Shown one piece after another: positions 9,841 to 19,739 of a stretch of 64,000 nucleotides of DNA. This DNA comes from Haemaphysalis longicornis. Its lineage: Eukaryota > Arthropoda > Arachnida > Ixodida > Ixodidae. The notes beneath the pieces are model-generated. The model saw only the letters and a list, made by a program, of their open reading frames with translations. It ran no database searches and was not told the DNA's origin. The DNA lies in contig CM023452.1 of assembly GCA_013339765.2 (NCBI GenBank), positions 158,294,977-158,358,976 on the forward strand. Direction: 5' to 3'. Both the position numbers and the translations under genes were made by a program. Every line of letters starts with the position of its first letter. Position 1 is the stretch's first letter.

Positions 9841-12599
9841 TCTACCGTAAATGATGCTGTCCAACTGTTGGATAACCTAACTAATACAGGGGGCAAATGA
9901 TTAACGACATTCTCTGAAATCCAGCAAGGGAATGATCCTGAGCCGAAAAGAAATAAATAAAACCCGGTCATCATCCTCATCCGAACTATGATGGTGCCTA
10001 GTGCAAATACGTTGGTCACTCCCAGAAATCTCCGGGTACGTTTATCGAATGCCACATAAGTCCCCCTTTTCCCATTTTCATGCAAATAGATCATAATCCC
10101 AATAGGGATCGCCCAATTGGTCAATGGAGGGTTGATCTACAAAAACCCAGTGTAAAGGGTATTATCACATTAATTTTCAGATTACGTCTCTATCTTCCCA
10201 TGGGTATGTCTCCGCTGCAAGCTCCGTCTTGCAAACAATGGCCGGTGCCACGCCGCCGAGTTAAAAATCACCCTATAGGTGTTACGGATGTCGTCCCAAG
10301 GAACAGCCACCTTAGTATGCTCGGCGTGGCTCTTGAGTCAGAAGGCAGAAGTGAACTAAAATCACCAAAACAGATAAAGTTTTTAACCTTTTGCCCACAT
10401 TAAAAACGCCTTACCAAGAAAAGAGCAGGAAAAAAAAGTAACGGCAAGTCTAATTCAGGCACTGAACATGGGTGGATATTGCGGAACCCACCGCAGTACA
10501 AATATACCCGTACAGAAGAAAACCAAGGAAACACATCATCAGGGCAGCTTATAACACAGTCTGTCCTCAACCTCGTAATTTTGACGGTGAGATGATCTGA
10601 CAGCCGGTGACCACATGGGTAACAGAGGGGATAGCCAGAGACGGCTCTAAAAGAAAAGCAAGGACGGAGAGATGAAATAAAACCATTCGGTGGCAAAAAA
10701 ATGCGCTAGGGCAGCAACGGACAACAGCGGTTAAGGCAAATAGAAGAGGCCTTCGTCCAGCAGCATATGTAATAAAATGATGATGATGACAATAAATAAA
10801 CCCTGGAATTCGGTATTCATAAATTTTTGATGAAATAAGAGAAACCACTCTCCTGGCACAAAAACCACTCTCTTAGCTGGGAAAAGAATTTCGGGGTAAG
10901 CCATGGAATAAAAGGCAGGCTCCCCCTATAAAAATATATGAGTGGGCATTATAGTAGACATATGTCCCTGATCTAGACACTGTGATTAATAACTAGGCTC
11001 TATCAAACACATGGGTCCAAACCTACACAAAACAAACGATAAGAAACGATCAAGTTCGTTTGAGGAAAGCGCCAAAATCATGCGACCACAGCGTACGCCG
11101 AATCCGGCATTTGTGCGGGGCAGCAATTGTGGTAAAAAACTACTCAAACAATATTTGTGTCTTCATGGCCGTTCTACGTACAGCATTAAAAAAACGGAAG
11201 TTGGAGACATTCTCTTGGCAAACAGATTAGTGGAAGTACCGAATAGAAGCATACACATCATTACAGCACTCCAACAGCATCGAAATGCTTTCTGTAGGCA
11301 GCATACATAAGCGTTTTGGTAAGATACTACCTTTCACAATTTAGAAAGTCAACAACGTCAGCTGGACATCCGGACATTAGTGTCCGGAAGAGAAGGAGGC
11401 TCATACCAAAAAGCAACGCGATCTCACATACCGTGCTCCCTGCGAACGCGGTTACCACACTCCTCTCCACGAACGATGCTAGCAATGTGTTTTTAACTTG
11501 CACAACCTTTTTCCTTGTTTCAATGGGGTCTCAGTGGCGAATTATCGCGATCCTTGTGAAGGGTAAACTAAATCAAGTGTCTACCAAGGTATGTGGGCAA
11601 ATATGTTCTGTTGCAACATCACAGCTTAAGTTACAACGGTGACAAATTTGGGGAAGCATCCATCCTTTTCCACTCAACCTAGGCATGTCCAATGGTATGC
11701 TCAGGGCAGAACAACAAAGACATTACATATTACAGTTCTATGTAGACATTGGAGACAGCTGTGACAGGTCGTTACCTCAAGATCACCGCGAACTGGTGAG
11801 AGGGCAGGGGAAGGAGCCGGTGCACCTTGCGCCTTAGACTTCATTTGCTATCCTTGAGATCCCTACCATCTCCTTACCACCTTTTTCCTACACCTCAAGT
11901 ACCTCTTCCCTAAAAGAAATTACCACTCTCTCTCGCGCTCTCTCTCCTCTCAACAATAAAACGTGTTCATTCCTGCCTAGAAAAATAGAATAAACACTTT
12001 GAAAAACTGCAAGTGACTCCTCGTTCAAACTGACCAACATCCCGCAACCGCAAACGTTCACGTCCCATCTTAAGCCACAGAAGAGCAGAAAGCTTTTGTA
12101 TCTCCTGGCCACGGTAATTATTAAACCGGTGCTGTTCATCTTCGGAACCTAGAACATTAAGTGCTCGTGAAGCGTAGAACGTAAACACTCGAACTTCATT
12201 CGAAGTAACGAAAACGTGTCTTACATCTTAAGACCGGAATTTAGTTGTCAACTGTAACGTTTTTACGTAAAATGTAGTGACACAGGACTTAATTGCATAT
12301 TGCATGATGTCTTAGGTCTACATTCGGTTTATCATCCAGCCAACGACGAATCAGCTTGTACGCACCGCTGCCCCCGTGTCTTATCGAGGAATTTTAGTAA
12401 TTATGTTGCCTCAACAGAAGCCCTGCTTGTTAGATGTGTAACAGTTTGCGGTGGTGGGGGCGACAACGCCGATCTTAATTACGTGGGGAGCCTAGGTTGT
12501 TTTCAGAACATTTCTTCATAACAATGAGCCGTGTTTGCATAATTTCTGCCCCGACGCAAAATGCGTAATTGGAAAATTAGGCAATACCGAGTTTCTTAG
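9841..12599. other. intergenic, no gene recognised
   Basis: Short frames only, all under about 130 codons and mutually overlapping. I see no transposon termini, tRNA or conserved motif. Confidence 0.5.
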
Positions 12600-12776
12600 C
12601 CGCGGTGGCCGCTTTTACGGTGATGGCGAAACCGAAAAGGCCTTTGTGTTCGAGATTTGAGAACATGGCAAACATCCCCAAGACGCCAAAATTAGTTCGG
12701 AGCCCTCCAACACGGTGCACATCATGGCTGTGTAGCATCGGCGAGTTAAACTACCTAATAAATCATAATCACTTAA
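12600..12776 (+). mobile_element. diverged Ruka-like SINE body
   Basis: Plus orientation. GCCGCGGTGGCCGCTTTTACGG joins the SINE start directly to the body, so most of the tRNA-like head has been deleted. Body landmarks CGAGATTTGAG, AAAATTAGTTCGGAGCCCTCC and GGCGAGTTAAAC are followed by AATAAATCATAATCA as a decayed tail. About three quarters of the positions agree with the inner copy at 7399-7639 by eye. Confidence 0.7.
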
Positions 12777-13340
12777 TCCCTCGTGGGGTGAAATTCGGTG
12801 CCTTCGGCGGACCACTACCGAGTCAACATATCTGACGATACTTTGAGTAAAGATCTTTATCCGGTACAGGCCTACAGTTCATTATAGAATATTTATTGAT
12901 GTGTACCGTCATTTTTGCGCGCCAAATTTCGGATTTTAGCATTTATACTGAGCCCTCGAAAAAAAAAAAACATTTCGCTTCATGGCAAACAAACTGTTAA
13001 ATGAGCTGAAATATTTTTAATATCAGATAATCTATGTAAGAAAGCGACTATACTGCTTGAAAACCACACAGGTGGAACGGAAATATATTGACTTTGTTTA
13101 CTTAAATACAAATTCTTTTCATTTTAAGACAAATGAACACTTACTTTAGCGTATATAGACAATTGCTTGAGCAAAACGTGGCTACGGGGCATGCATTGCG
13201 TGCGAAGCGGCCTATGTAAAACCTCTAGTGTGTTGTGCAATTCTCCAGGGTTATGTTGTTCTGCTACAGCTGCCTTTATGTGCCTGGGCTTCACGTTGGT
13301 GCGCTTATTCTTACGGTTGCTTAGTAAAAAAAACAAGGTT
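12777..13340. other. intergenic, nothing recognised
   Basis: No feature supported. The interval ends where similarity to the gypsy LTR begins. Confidence 0.5.
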
Positions 13341-13767
13341 ATATTGCCCCGAACCATGTATGGGTTTGTTTATTTATTGTTTGTTTTTACTGCGGGGCCA
13401 CGCCCGGCTGTGTTATCTCTGTTCTAAGCAAAGCGCATCTTGCATTCTCTAGTTTTATGCCGCACGGGCTATCACATTCAGATAAGCAGACTGTTTCGCC
13501 CTAACGTCGCTAGCCCAGAATAATGTTCTGTGATCTACAACGTTCTCGATGTGAATCGACGGTTCTAGAAACACTCGTACCAAAAGATAAAAGCCTGCGG
13601 AGCACACGCCGCGGCATTCGGATCGACGACACTCGCCTGCGAAAGTCACTTTGTTGACCGCTGCTTCGCTGCCTCTGTATTCTTTTGAGTTGTTAGAGGA
13701 GCACAAGTTCGCTCCAATAAACTTGTTTCTCCGGCAAGACAACTGCGTCGTCCTTGGCTTCGTGACA
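13341..13767 (+). repeat. LTR of gypsy copy B
   Basis: Collinear with the other two LTRs. The core from TGGGTTTG (13361) to GTGACA (13767) is exactly 407 bp, as in copy A. The AATAAA signal is at 13716-13721. The 20 bases before 13361 (ATATTGCC... ACCATG) also match copy A, so the 5' edge is placed at about 13341. Confidence 0.85.
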
Positions 13768-14311
13768 TCTGGTGGAGGTTCTGGGTAAATGCTCCCTAAG
13801 CCCTCGTCAAGCCGACAAACAAGCCCAACTCGTGTCAGCCGCCGACAGCAAGGTCTCCAGCCGGAGTTTGGACTGCTTCCTGATAAAGTAAAAAAAGAAG
13901 ACCGCTGAAAACCACTATGACCAACGCAGGCACCATGACCATCGCTCGCAGTCCTGCTCTCGTTCTCAGCAACCAAGGGAGCCCCCATCGTTCTATGGGT
14001 CACCTTCGGAGGACCCCGAAGACTGGTTGGAGGAAGTCGAACGGGTCAGGCTGTTCAATTGATGGGACGACGCAGATACACTGAGGCAAGTGTTCTTCAA
14101 CCTTGAGGACTCCGCAAGGATCTGGTTCGAAAACCATGAGAGCTCCCTACAGTCTTGGAACGATTTCAGAACGCAATTTGTAACGACGTTCACCACGGTT
14201 GTGCGAAAAGAGCGGGTCGAAGTCTTTCTGCAGACGCAGACACAACACCCTAACGAAAGTGTTGTTGTGTTCGTCGAAGAGATGAAGAGGCTCCTCAGGC
14301 GTGCTGACACT
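13341..14311 (+). mobile_element. gypsy copy B: LTR plus partial gag, 3' truncated
   Basis: This holds one LTR (13341-13767), the primer-binding-like TGGTGGAGG at 13770, a leader, and gag up to a point equal to about residue 169 of copy A's Gag. Gag similarity stops abruptly at about 14311, where a short tandem repeat begins. No pol and no second LTR follow. Same family as 1-4220 but opposite orientation. Confidence 0.85.
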
Positions 14312-14314
14312 TGA
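13905..14314 (+). pseudogene. gypsy gag fragment, copy B
   Basis: The frame containing PSFYGSPSEDPEDWLEEVE (near 13985-14041) is broken by an in-frame TGA at about 14060 (after VRLFN, where copy A has a residue before WDD). It then stays open through QVFFNLEDSARIWFENHE and FTTVVRKERVEVFLQTQTQ to LLRRADT and a stop at about 14314. The distal third of Gag, the zinc knuckle and all of pol are missing. Confidence 0.85.
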
Positions 14315-14356
14315 AGTTTGGGAGGAAGTTTGGGAGCTAAAGTTTGGGAGGAAAAG
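14312..14356 (+). repeat. short tandem repeat at the gypsy breakpoint
   Basis: Three imperfect units of AAGTTTGGGAGG/GCT start exactly where gag similarity ends. This may mark repair or replication slippage associated with the truncation. Confidence 0.7.
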
Positions 14357-16312
14357 TTCTTATTGCGATTTACAGGTGCCTCCAAAAGAAAAAAACGCTC
14401 CAACACGAGGATGTAAGGATGTCACGCTGCCATTGCTGCTTTTAATAAAACAGTTGGACAAATTTCGCAAAAAAATGCAAATTAATTGCAATATGATTTT
14501 CCACGACAACTTTTTCCACAAAATTCACATCTTTTGTAGCACCAAAACACAAACACGACGGCAATGCGACGGACGTATTGCGGAGCGTAATGGTATCGCT
14601 ACTATTAAAGGATAAAAATGCACGATTATCTGCAGCACACGTGAATGCAGACTCATTAGTTCAATACCAATGTTAAGAGTCACAATTGATGTTTGATAAC
14701 GGAGGACATTAGGCGCAAGAACCCCCCATACAACCCGGGACTAATGCTTTTGTTTAATTTGTTGCCTGGGCCTGGTTTGCAAGAAAATTAAGAGAGAAAA
14801 GGTCGTTGAGTGTCTTTAAAGAAAGGAAAGCCATCTAGGGCAGGAGATAGCATTTATACTTAAACGAAGAAAAATAGGGGAAAAGACAAAGCGACATTAG
14901 AACGGCGAGAAAAAACTGCAAACAAGAAGCCAGCTTTCTACGTTAAAACGCTCGGTATTCTCAGGTGGTACATCTTAAGAGACAACAGCAGGTTCCAGAG
15001 AGAGTCAAGGCGTGTGGTGTGTGTAGTAGAAAAGTTTCGAAGGATGCAGAGACAGTGAGACGTGGCAAAGACAGGGTAATGTTGGAGGAGGGAGGAAAAA
15101 CGTGGGAGATACGTCGATGGTTGCTTGGGTGGATGGATAGGAAGAAGACATGTTCTTAGAAAGCCGTCTAGACATTTCAGCTCGTATCGTAGGGATGAGC
15201 GAGAAGATTAAGTGGGAATTCCCCATGTGAGCGTGATTGACAAGCGAATTTGTAAATGGCATCCCCAATGGTTACCCATGCGACGTCACATTAATTCACA
15301 CACGTTGCTCTACAAAGAGTGATACCAGAGACAACTGAAATGCGCTTAACCACACAGTTTACTACTTGAAAAAGATATTCTATGCTAAGGTTAAATCAAT
15401 GCAATATTGATGAATTGTGCATGAGTGAGTTGTGCCGGTGAAGCACATGAGTGGAAACATTTTTTTATAAAATGAAAGGAAGCTCAATCCTGGTGTTAGA
15501 CGGTCTTTCTCCTCCTTCGTCTCAGACGCCGCCGACGGAGCCGACGAGATCGGAAGCAGAGACGGAGAAGCCAGATGTCATGCATTGGTGTAAGCTTCAT
15601 TCGATTTTTACGAACTCCTAGCACATGCGCAAGGCTCGCACACGGCCGCTACACGAGCCATTAGCGGAGTGCACAGCTCCGCGAGAGGTCGCGTGAAGCT
15701 ATCACGTGGCATTCAGCGAGAAAGCAGGAGGTAAACCCACAGATGTGCTCGGTGAGTGCACCGCGGCTATCTCCATCGTCCCCGCTTGGGGTCGTAGCTC
15801 AATCGGTAAGAAAACTGGCTCTCGTTCTGTTTCGCCATTCGTTCCAGGTTCCAGGTAATATTCGTGGAGGTGCCAGTAACTTGTTTTATTTGTTCGCGGG
15901 AGTTTTCTGATGACAGCAACAGTCGCGACAGAAAACTTGCGGGGTAGAGGTAAAAAGCTTTTCTTAAAAGTGGATAAGGTGAGTCATCACATGTGAGATT
16001 TATGCATGTGATTTTTCCGGTGGTCGTGTATATTGTTGGTTAGTAGTACGAGCCCCCACATGTAGCTTCTTGGACGATATGCTTGGACAGGAAATATTGT
16101 GCTGTTCGAAAGTTTTCCCCGCTTCCTTCGACAGTCTTCGCTAATTGTTTTGTGCACAGAAGACACTGCACAACAGATGTTCCTGCGCCGAAGTTTTAGT
16201 AAGATTTGCGTCTCCCATTTCTAACTTTCCCCAAAGTCACTATAGTTGTTTTTAACAATGCCACTTTGTACAGAATGTGTACAACATGCGTGTCTAATTA
16301 TAGAGGCATTTT
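14357..16312. other. intergenic, no gene recognised
   Basis: No convincing coding region. Near 15788-15865 the plus strand has GTCGTAGCTCAATCGGTAAG, which looks like a tRNA A-box region, but the expected B box is poor (AGGTTCCAGG). I regard it at most as a decayed SINE head. Confidence 0.45.
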
Positions 16313-16451
16313 TACATACATACATACAAGCGTACATACATACATATACATACATACATACTTACATATAGACACACACACGTATAGGCATACACAAACG
16401 TGTATATATACTATATATATATATATATATTTTTCTTGACTGCCAACACTT

Positions 16452-16527
<76 letters not shown>
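16313..16527. repeat. compound microsatellite: (CATA)n, (CA)n, (TA)n, (GA)n
   Basis: ACATACATACA and related units run to about 16430 and end in a TA tract. After 26 bases a second TA tract (16457-16499) leads directly into an uninterrupted (GA)n block (16500-16527). Confidence 0.9.
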
Positions 16528-16531
<4 letters not shown>

Positions 16532-16751
16532 AAAGGGAGAGAGTGTGGTGGTGATAATTGTATGATAGATGGTGGTCAAGGAAGAGAGGAATACTTGGGC
16601 CAGGTTGTGGGCTCAATTCGATGCAGCGAAGTGAGGATGCCACCTTGCCCACAAGTTTGTGTCTTAAATATGCATATCTCCGTATATACAGATGCATGAT
16701 TGTTTGTCGATTTGTACGAACCCACCGCGATGGCGAAGAAGCTAAAGTATA
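16528..16751. other. spacer ending in the left direct repeat of the palindromic insert
   Basis: No feature except GAAGCTAAAGTATA at 16738-16751, repeated exactly at 16897-16910. Confidence 0.6.
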
Positions 16752-16896
16752 ACAAGGTCGAGAACTGGGCCAGTTGCTATACATTTATTCTGAAGGAGCA
16801 GCGCAAACTAGGCAGGACAAAGTGTAGGACACAACACGAGCGCTCGTGTTGTGTCCTACCCTTTGTCCTGTCTAGTTTGCGCTGCTCCTTCAGAAT
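16752..16896. mobile_element. 145-bp insert built on a 108-bp near-perfect palindrome, flanked by 14-bp direct repeats
   Basis: Positions 16788-16895 form an inverted repeat with two 54-bp arms and no spacer, centred on GAGCGCTC at 16838-16845. I count two mismatched pairs out of 54. A 36-base unique lead (ACAAGGTCGAGAACTGGGCC...) precedes it. The identical 14-mer GAAGCTAAAGTATA lies on both sides (16738-16751 and 16897-16910), as a target-site duplication would. The segment encodes nothing. It could be a foldback-type or retroposed hairpin element. An alternative is a local palindrome produced by repair. Confidence 0.75.
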
Positions 16897-16910
16897 GAAG
16901 CTAAAGTATA

Positions 16911-18184
16911 GTGCTGCTGTGCCTTCTGAAGGAGGTTTGTTTTTCGCGACGCCGGCCGTTTTTTTTTCGCGGGCAAATACAAACAAGACCATGTGTCGCA
17001 GTTCCTGCACACATTGCATGTCTCCAGTCAAGTTCGGCCCACCCTAGCGTATTTGGACGTGTCGATAATTTTGTGCACCAGCCGTAACCACGTCGTAAAT
17101 CGAACTCTTCCGGCATTACTGAGGGAAGATCATAACCATCCTAAACCTCTTATCCAATTAAAAATTCAACGCGCAAGCAATATTACGGTGAGAGCGGGGG
17201 GCGCACTCTCCGCAGCAAGGAAAAGCTTCATACAAGAGCATCGCAGAAAATATTCCTACACTACCTGTTCCTGACTAATCGGTAACCCCCATGCACCTAC
17301 GCATTCTTCGACACACGCACTTAAAAAAAACCTCCTTACACCCGTTCGTTCTTTTCTTTGCGGTATCCGACACTCCCCAGCATGTCGCAACTTTACTGAA
17401 GTATATACGCTACTGTAGAACATTGTATTTCTCCTTCCCCATTGCATTTTAGTCCCCAATTTTTCCACACCCTTCTCTTTCGATATATCGGACTTGGATA
17501 GCATCGCACCAGCATACGGACCAGTTGGCGTTAGCGAACCTCCCCAGGACATTCTCGACGCTTCATGTTACGGTAGAATAAAGTTTTTTTTCTTCTCGTA
17601 CTCCTGTTCTTACATGATATCTCAAAAAAGCCTCAGTAGTAATTTTCTAGGGTAATTTTGGTGCACGGATTCAATCCGCTCTTGCCAATGGTTAGCTGTG
17701 GCCAGAGAACTCTTCGGAAGTTCAGCCCGTCGCGTGCAGTATAGGCTATAGATCCCGTGCGCCGCCTATCTCATTCACAAACGCGCAACAGATATTCGGG
17801 CTGCACTGCTGAACAATGTTTCCCGAACAGGCTCGGCACCTTCTCTCCACCGGTGTTGGGACGCCAAGACGCGAATGTGTGGAGGCGACGGGTGGCGCGA
17901 ACACCGCGGAAAGGCGGATAAAGGGAAGGACGTGGAAAAGGAGGGTGTAAAGGGAGACGGCGGGGAAGCGCGATCGAAGGCAGCGGCCGGTATATATTTG
18001 GCTCAGGCGTTTGTTTGGGTCGGATGAGAAGGCCCGAGAATCTCGCGTTGCACCGTCGAGAATGTCCCCTACTTGCTTGAACGCTCGTAAGAGGAAAACG
18101 GATCGATAGACCCGAGTCATTGCCCAAGGCTTCAAAGCGCGTAGACGCTAAGAGAAAATAGGTACGGTGCTGCCAAAATATCGA
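16911..18184. other. intergenic, no gene recognised
   Basis: Only short, overlapping frames. A moderately GC-rich patch spans about 17810-18060 without a motif I can name. Confidence 0.5.
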
Positions 18185-18415
18185 TTGTGTGTAGGGTTTA
18201 ACGCGCCGACACAATACAGGCGATGAGGCGCGCAGTAGTGTAGGGCTCGGGAATAGTTTTCACCACTTGGGGTTCTTTACGCGCGTCAAAATGTCGTACA
18301 CACGTAAGTTTTTGCTTTTAGCCTCCATCATAAAGGCGGCCACTGCGGCCGGAAATCGAATCCGCGTCATCGTGCTCAGCAGCGCAACGCCTTAGCGCCT
18401 GAGCCACCACGGATG
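18185..18415 (-). mobile_element. Ruka-like SINE
   Basis: Plus-strand order: TGTGTAGGGTTTAACGCGCC, GGCGATGAGGCGCGCAGTAG, TTTTCACCACTTGGGG, GGCGGCCACTGCGGCCGG, AAATCGAATCCGCG and CAGCAGCGCAACGCCTTAGC, ending in CTGAGCCACCACGG. On the minus strand this is a head with A box (TGGCTCAGGCG) and B-like box, then body. It is moderately diverged. No clean target-site duplication is visible because the right flank is a TG microsatellite. Confidence 0.85.
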
Positions 18416-18535
18416 GTGTGTGGGTGCCTGTGTGCGTGTGTGTGCGTGCGTGTGCCTGCGCGTGTGATGGTGCATGTGCTTGTGTGTGCGTATGTGCGGG
18501 TGTGTGCGTGTGTGTGTGTGGGTGTGTATGTGTAA
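18416..18535. repeat. interrupted (TG)n tract
   Basis: About 120 bases of TGTGTG with GC, GG and A interruptions, directly abutting the SINE head. Confidence 0.85.
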
Positions 18536-18715
18536 GCAAGCAGTCGAAACAATGTTGCAGGTCCTAGTATCGTTTTTGCTTTTTTATACACTATGACCGC
18601 ATACAAGAAGCGATGCAATGTGGAAGAAAACGTTTTTTTTTTTTGTTTCGGTCATCTATAGTGACAAACATGTTGGACTAATGTTTACTCTAAATGGCAT
18701 GGCAAACACAAGGCT

Positions 18716-18950
18716 TCTTTTTTTAGATGCAAAGCATCTCTTGCTCGGGGCTATGTCCGGCGTCCGTCCGTAGTCTGCACCTCTCCCCCTATACTATAAA
18801 AAAAGATATAGTTAGCGGATCCCGGCTTCGATCCCATGACTCTCTGGCCGCAACGGGAGGTACGCGGCCCTCTTCCCAATGCGCTACAAAACCGAGACAA
18901 AAGCAAGTGCTACGATTGCGCCTTATGTCCTTTATTCATTCAAACTACGT
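18716..18950 (-). mobile_element. second tRNA-like SINE family, copy 1
   Basis: On the minus strand: TTTGAATGA... ATAAGGCGC... TCGTAGC, then a tRNA-like stretch (GTCTCGGTTTTGTAGCGCA with an A-box-like TGTAGCGCATTGG and GGGATCGAAGCC as B box), a TATA/T-rich segment, CGGACATAG, and the end GATGCTTTGCATCTAAAAAAA. The same order recurs at 45008-45224. The head differs from Ruka. Shared sequence extends about 60 bases upstream of the tRNA-like part, which is unusual for a SINE and may mean the repeat unit is larger. Confidence 0.65.
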
Positions 18951-19020
18951 CAAGAAGCTACTGATATAACGAAGGCACGTGAAGCTGAACGTCAACGGAA
19001 ACGACGAACTGAAAATCTAT

Positions 19021-19104
19021 AGGAGGATGTTAGCGTCTCTTGCTCGGGGGGATGTCCCGCGTCCGTGCTCCGTCCGCAGCGCCTCTGATGATGATTCTGG
19101 ATAG
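19021..19104 (+). repeat. repeat of the CTCTTGCTCGGGG motif segment
   Basis: GCGTCTCTTGCTCGGGG-GATGTCCCGCGTCCGT resembles 18731-18770 (GCATCTCTTGCTCGGGG-CTATGTCCGGCGTCCGT). The SINE end and the start of the tandem coding repeat therefore share a segment of about 40 bases, about 305 bp apart. Confidence 0.55.
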
Positions 19105-19482
19105 ATGCCCCTAGGGACTGGCCAACCAAAGAATCCGTCACGAGATAGCTTCGTGTTCAACTACCGTCGTGATCTTCCCGTAGGGGAACCGCTAAAGACG
19201 AATAAGGAGAAGAAGACAAAGCTGCGAAGACGAGGGCGTGTACGTTGCTCTCGCCCCGTCCGCAGCGCTTCTGAATATGATTTTGGCAAGATGCCCCTAG
19301 GTATTGGCCAACCAAAGAATCCATCTCGAGATAGCTTCGCGTTCAACCACCGTCATCATCTTCCCGTAGGGGAACCGCCGAAGAAGAAGAAGGTGAAGAA
19401 GACAAAGCTCCGAAGACGAGAGCGTGTACGTTGCTCTCAGCCGGTGCACCATCGTCAACAACCTTTACCTCACCAACGCTGA
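19105..19482 (+). CDS. unidentified tandem-repeat frame, 125 residues
   Basis: The frame is built of two direct repeats with a 186-bp period. MPLGTGQPKNPSRDSF starts unit 1 (19105) and MPLGIGQPKNPSRDSF starts unit 2 (19291). Each unit continues with LPVGEP, a lysine-rich patch (KEKKTKLRRR or KKVKKTKLRRR) and RVRC. It is basic, with no signal peptide or transmembrane segment. DNA similarity extends upstream of each ATG to about 19071 and 19257, so the repeat is not limited to the frame. I do not recognise a family. It may be a piece of a multicopy tick repeat rather than a gene. Confidence 0.3.
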   Translation: MPLGTGQPKNPSRDSFVFNYRRDLPVGEPLKTNKEKKTKLRRRGRVRCSRPVRSASEYDFGKMPLGIGQPKNPSRDSFAFNHRHHLPVGEPPKKKKVKKTKLRRRERVRCSQPVHHRQQPLPHQR

Positions 19483-19702
19483 CGGAGACAACCGATTCTA
19501 GCACAGAGACGACAACATCGACAAGAACATGACGGACGAGTTTTGGCGTCCAGAGCACCACCGCCTACTCACCGTAACACAACAGTACTTGCGTGTCTTT
19601 GCCACCGGTGTGTACCCTGACGTGGAATTCCCTCTGGCGCTACTAAACACCAGATCCCTTAACATGACGGCAACACAATGGAACCACGTGAAACCCCCAT
19701 GA
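19440..19702 (+). pseudogene. coding-like segment of unknown family, one internal stop
   Basis: In one plus frame, different from that of the preceding repeat, codons read TIVNNLYLTNADGDNRF, then a TAG near 19498-19500, then a further ~67 open codons including MTDEFWRPEHHRLLTVTQQY and VYPDVEFPLALLNTRS, to a TGA at about 19702. Composition is balanced and protein-like, unlike typical random frames here. I know no family for it. The final bases CCCATGATGCTTCGCATCC resemble the GATGC-GCATC hairpin end of the neighbouring SINE family. Confidence 0.35.
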
Positions 19703-19739
19703 TGCTTCGCATCCTCATCAGGGTTCCCCGCTGGAAGAC

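Noticed and set aside
15788..15865. tRNA-like A box (GTAGCTCAATCGG)
   Set aside because: No acceptable B box or acceptor pairing; too weak to annotate as RNA or SINE.
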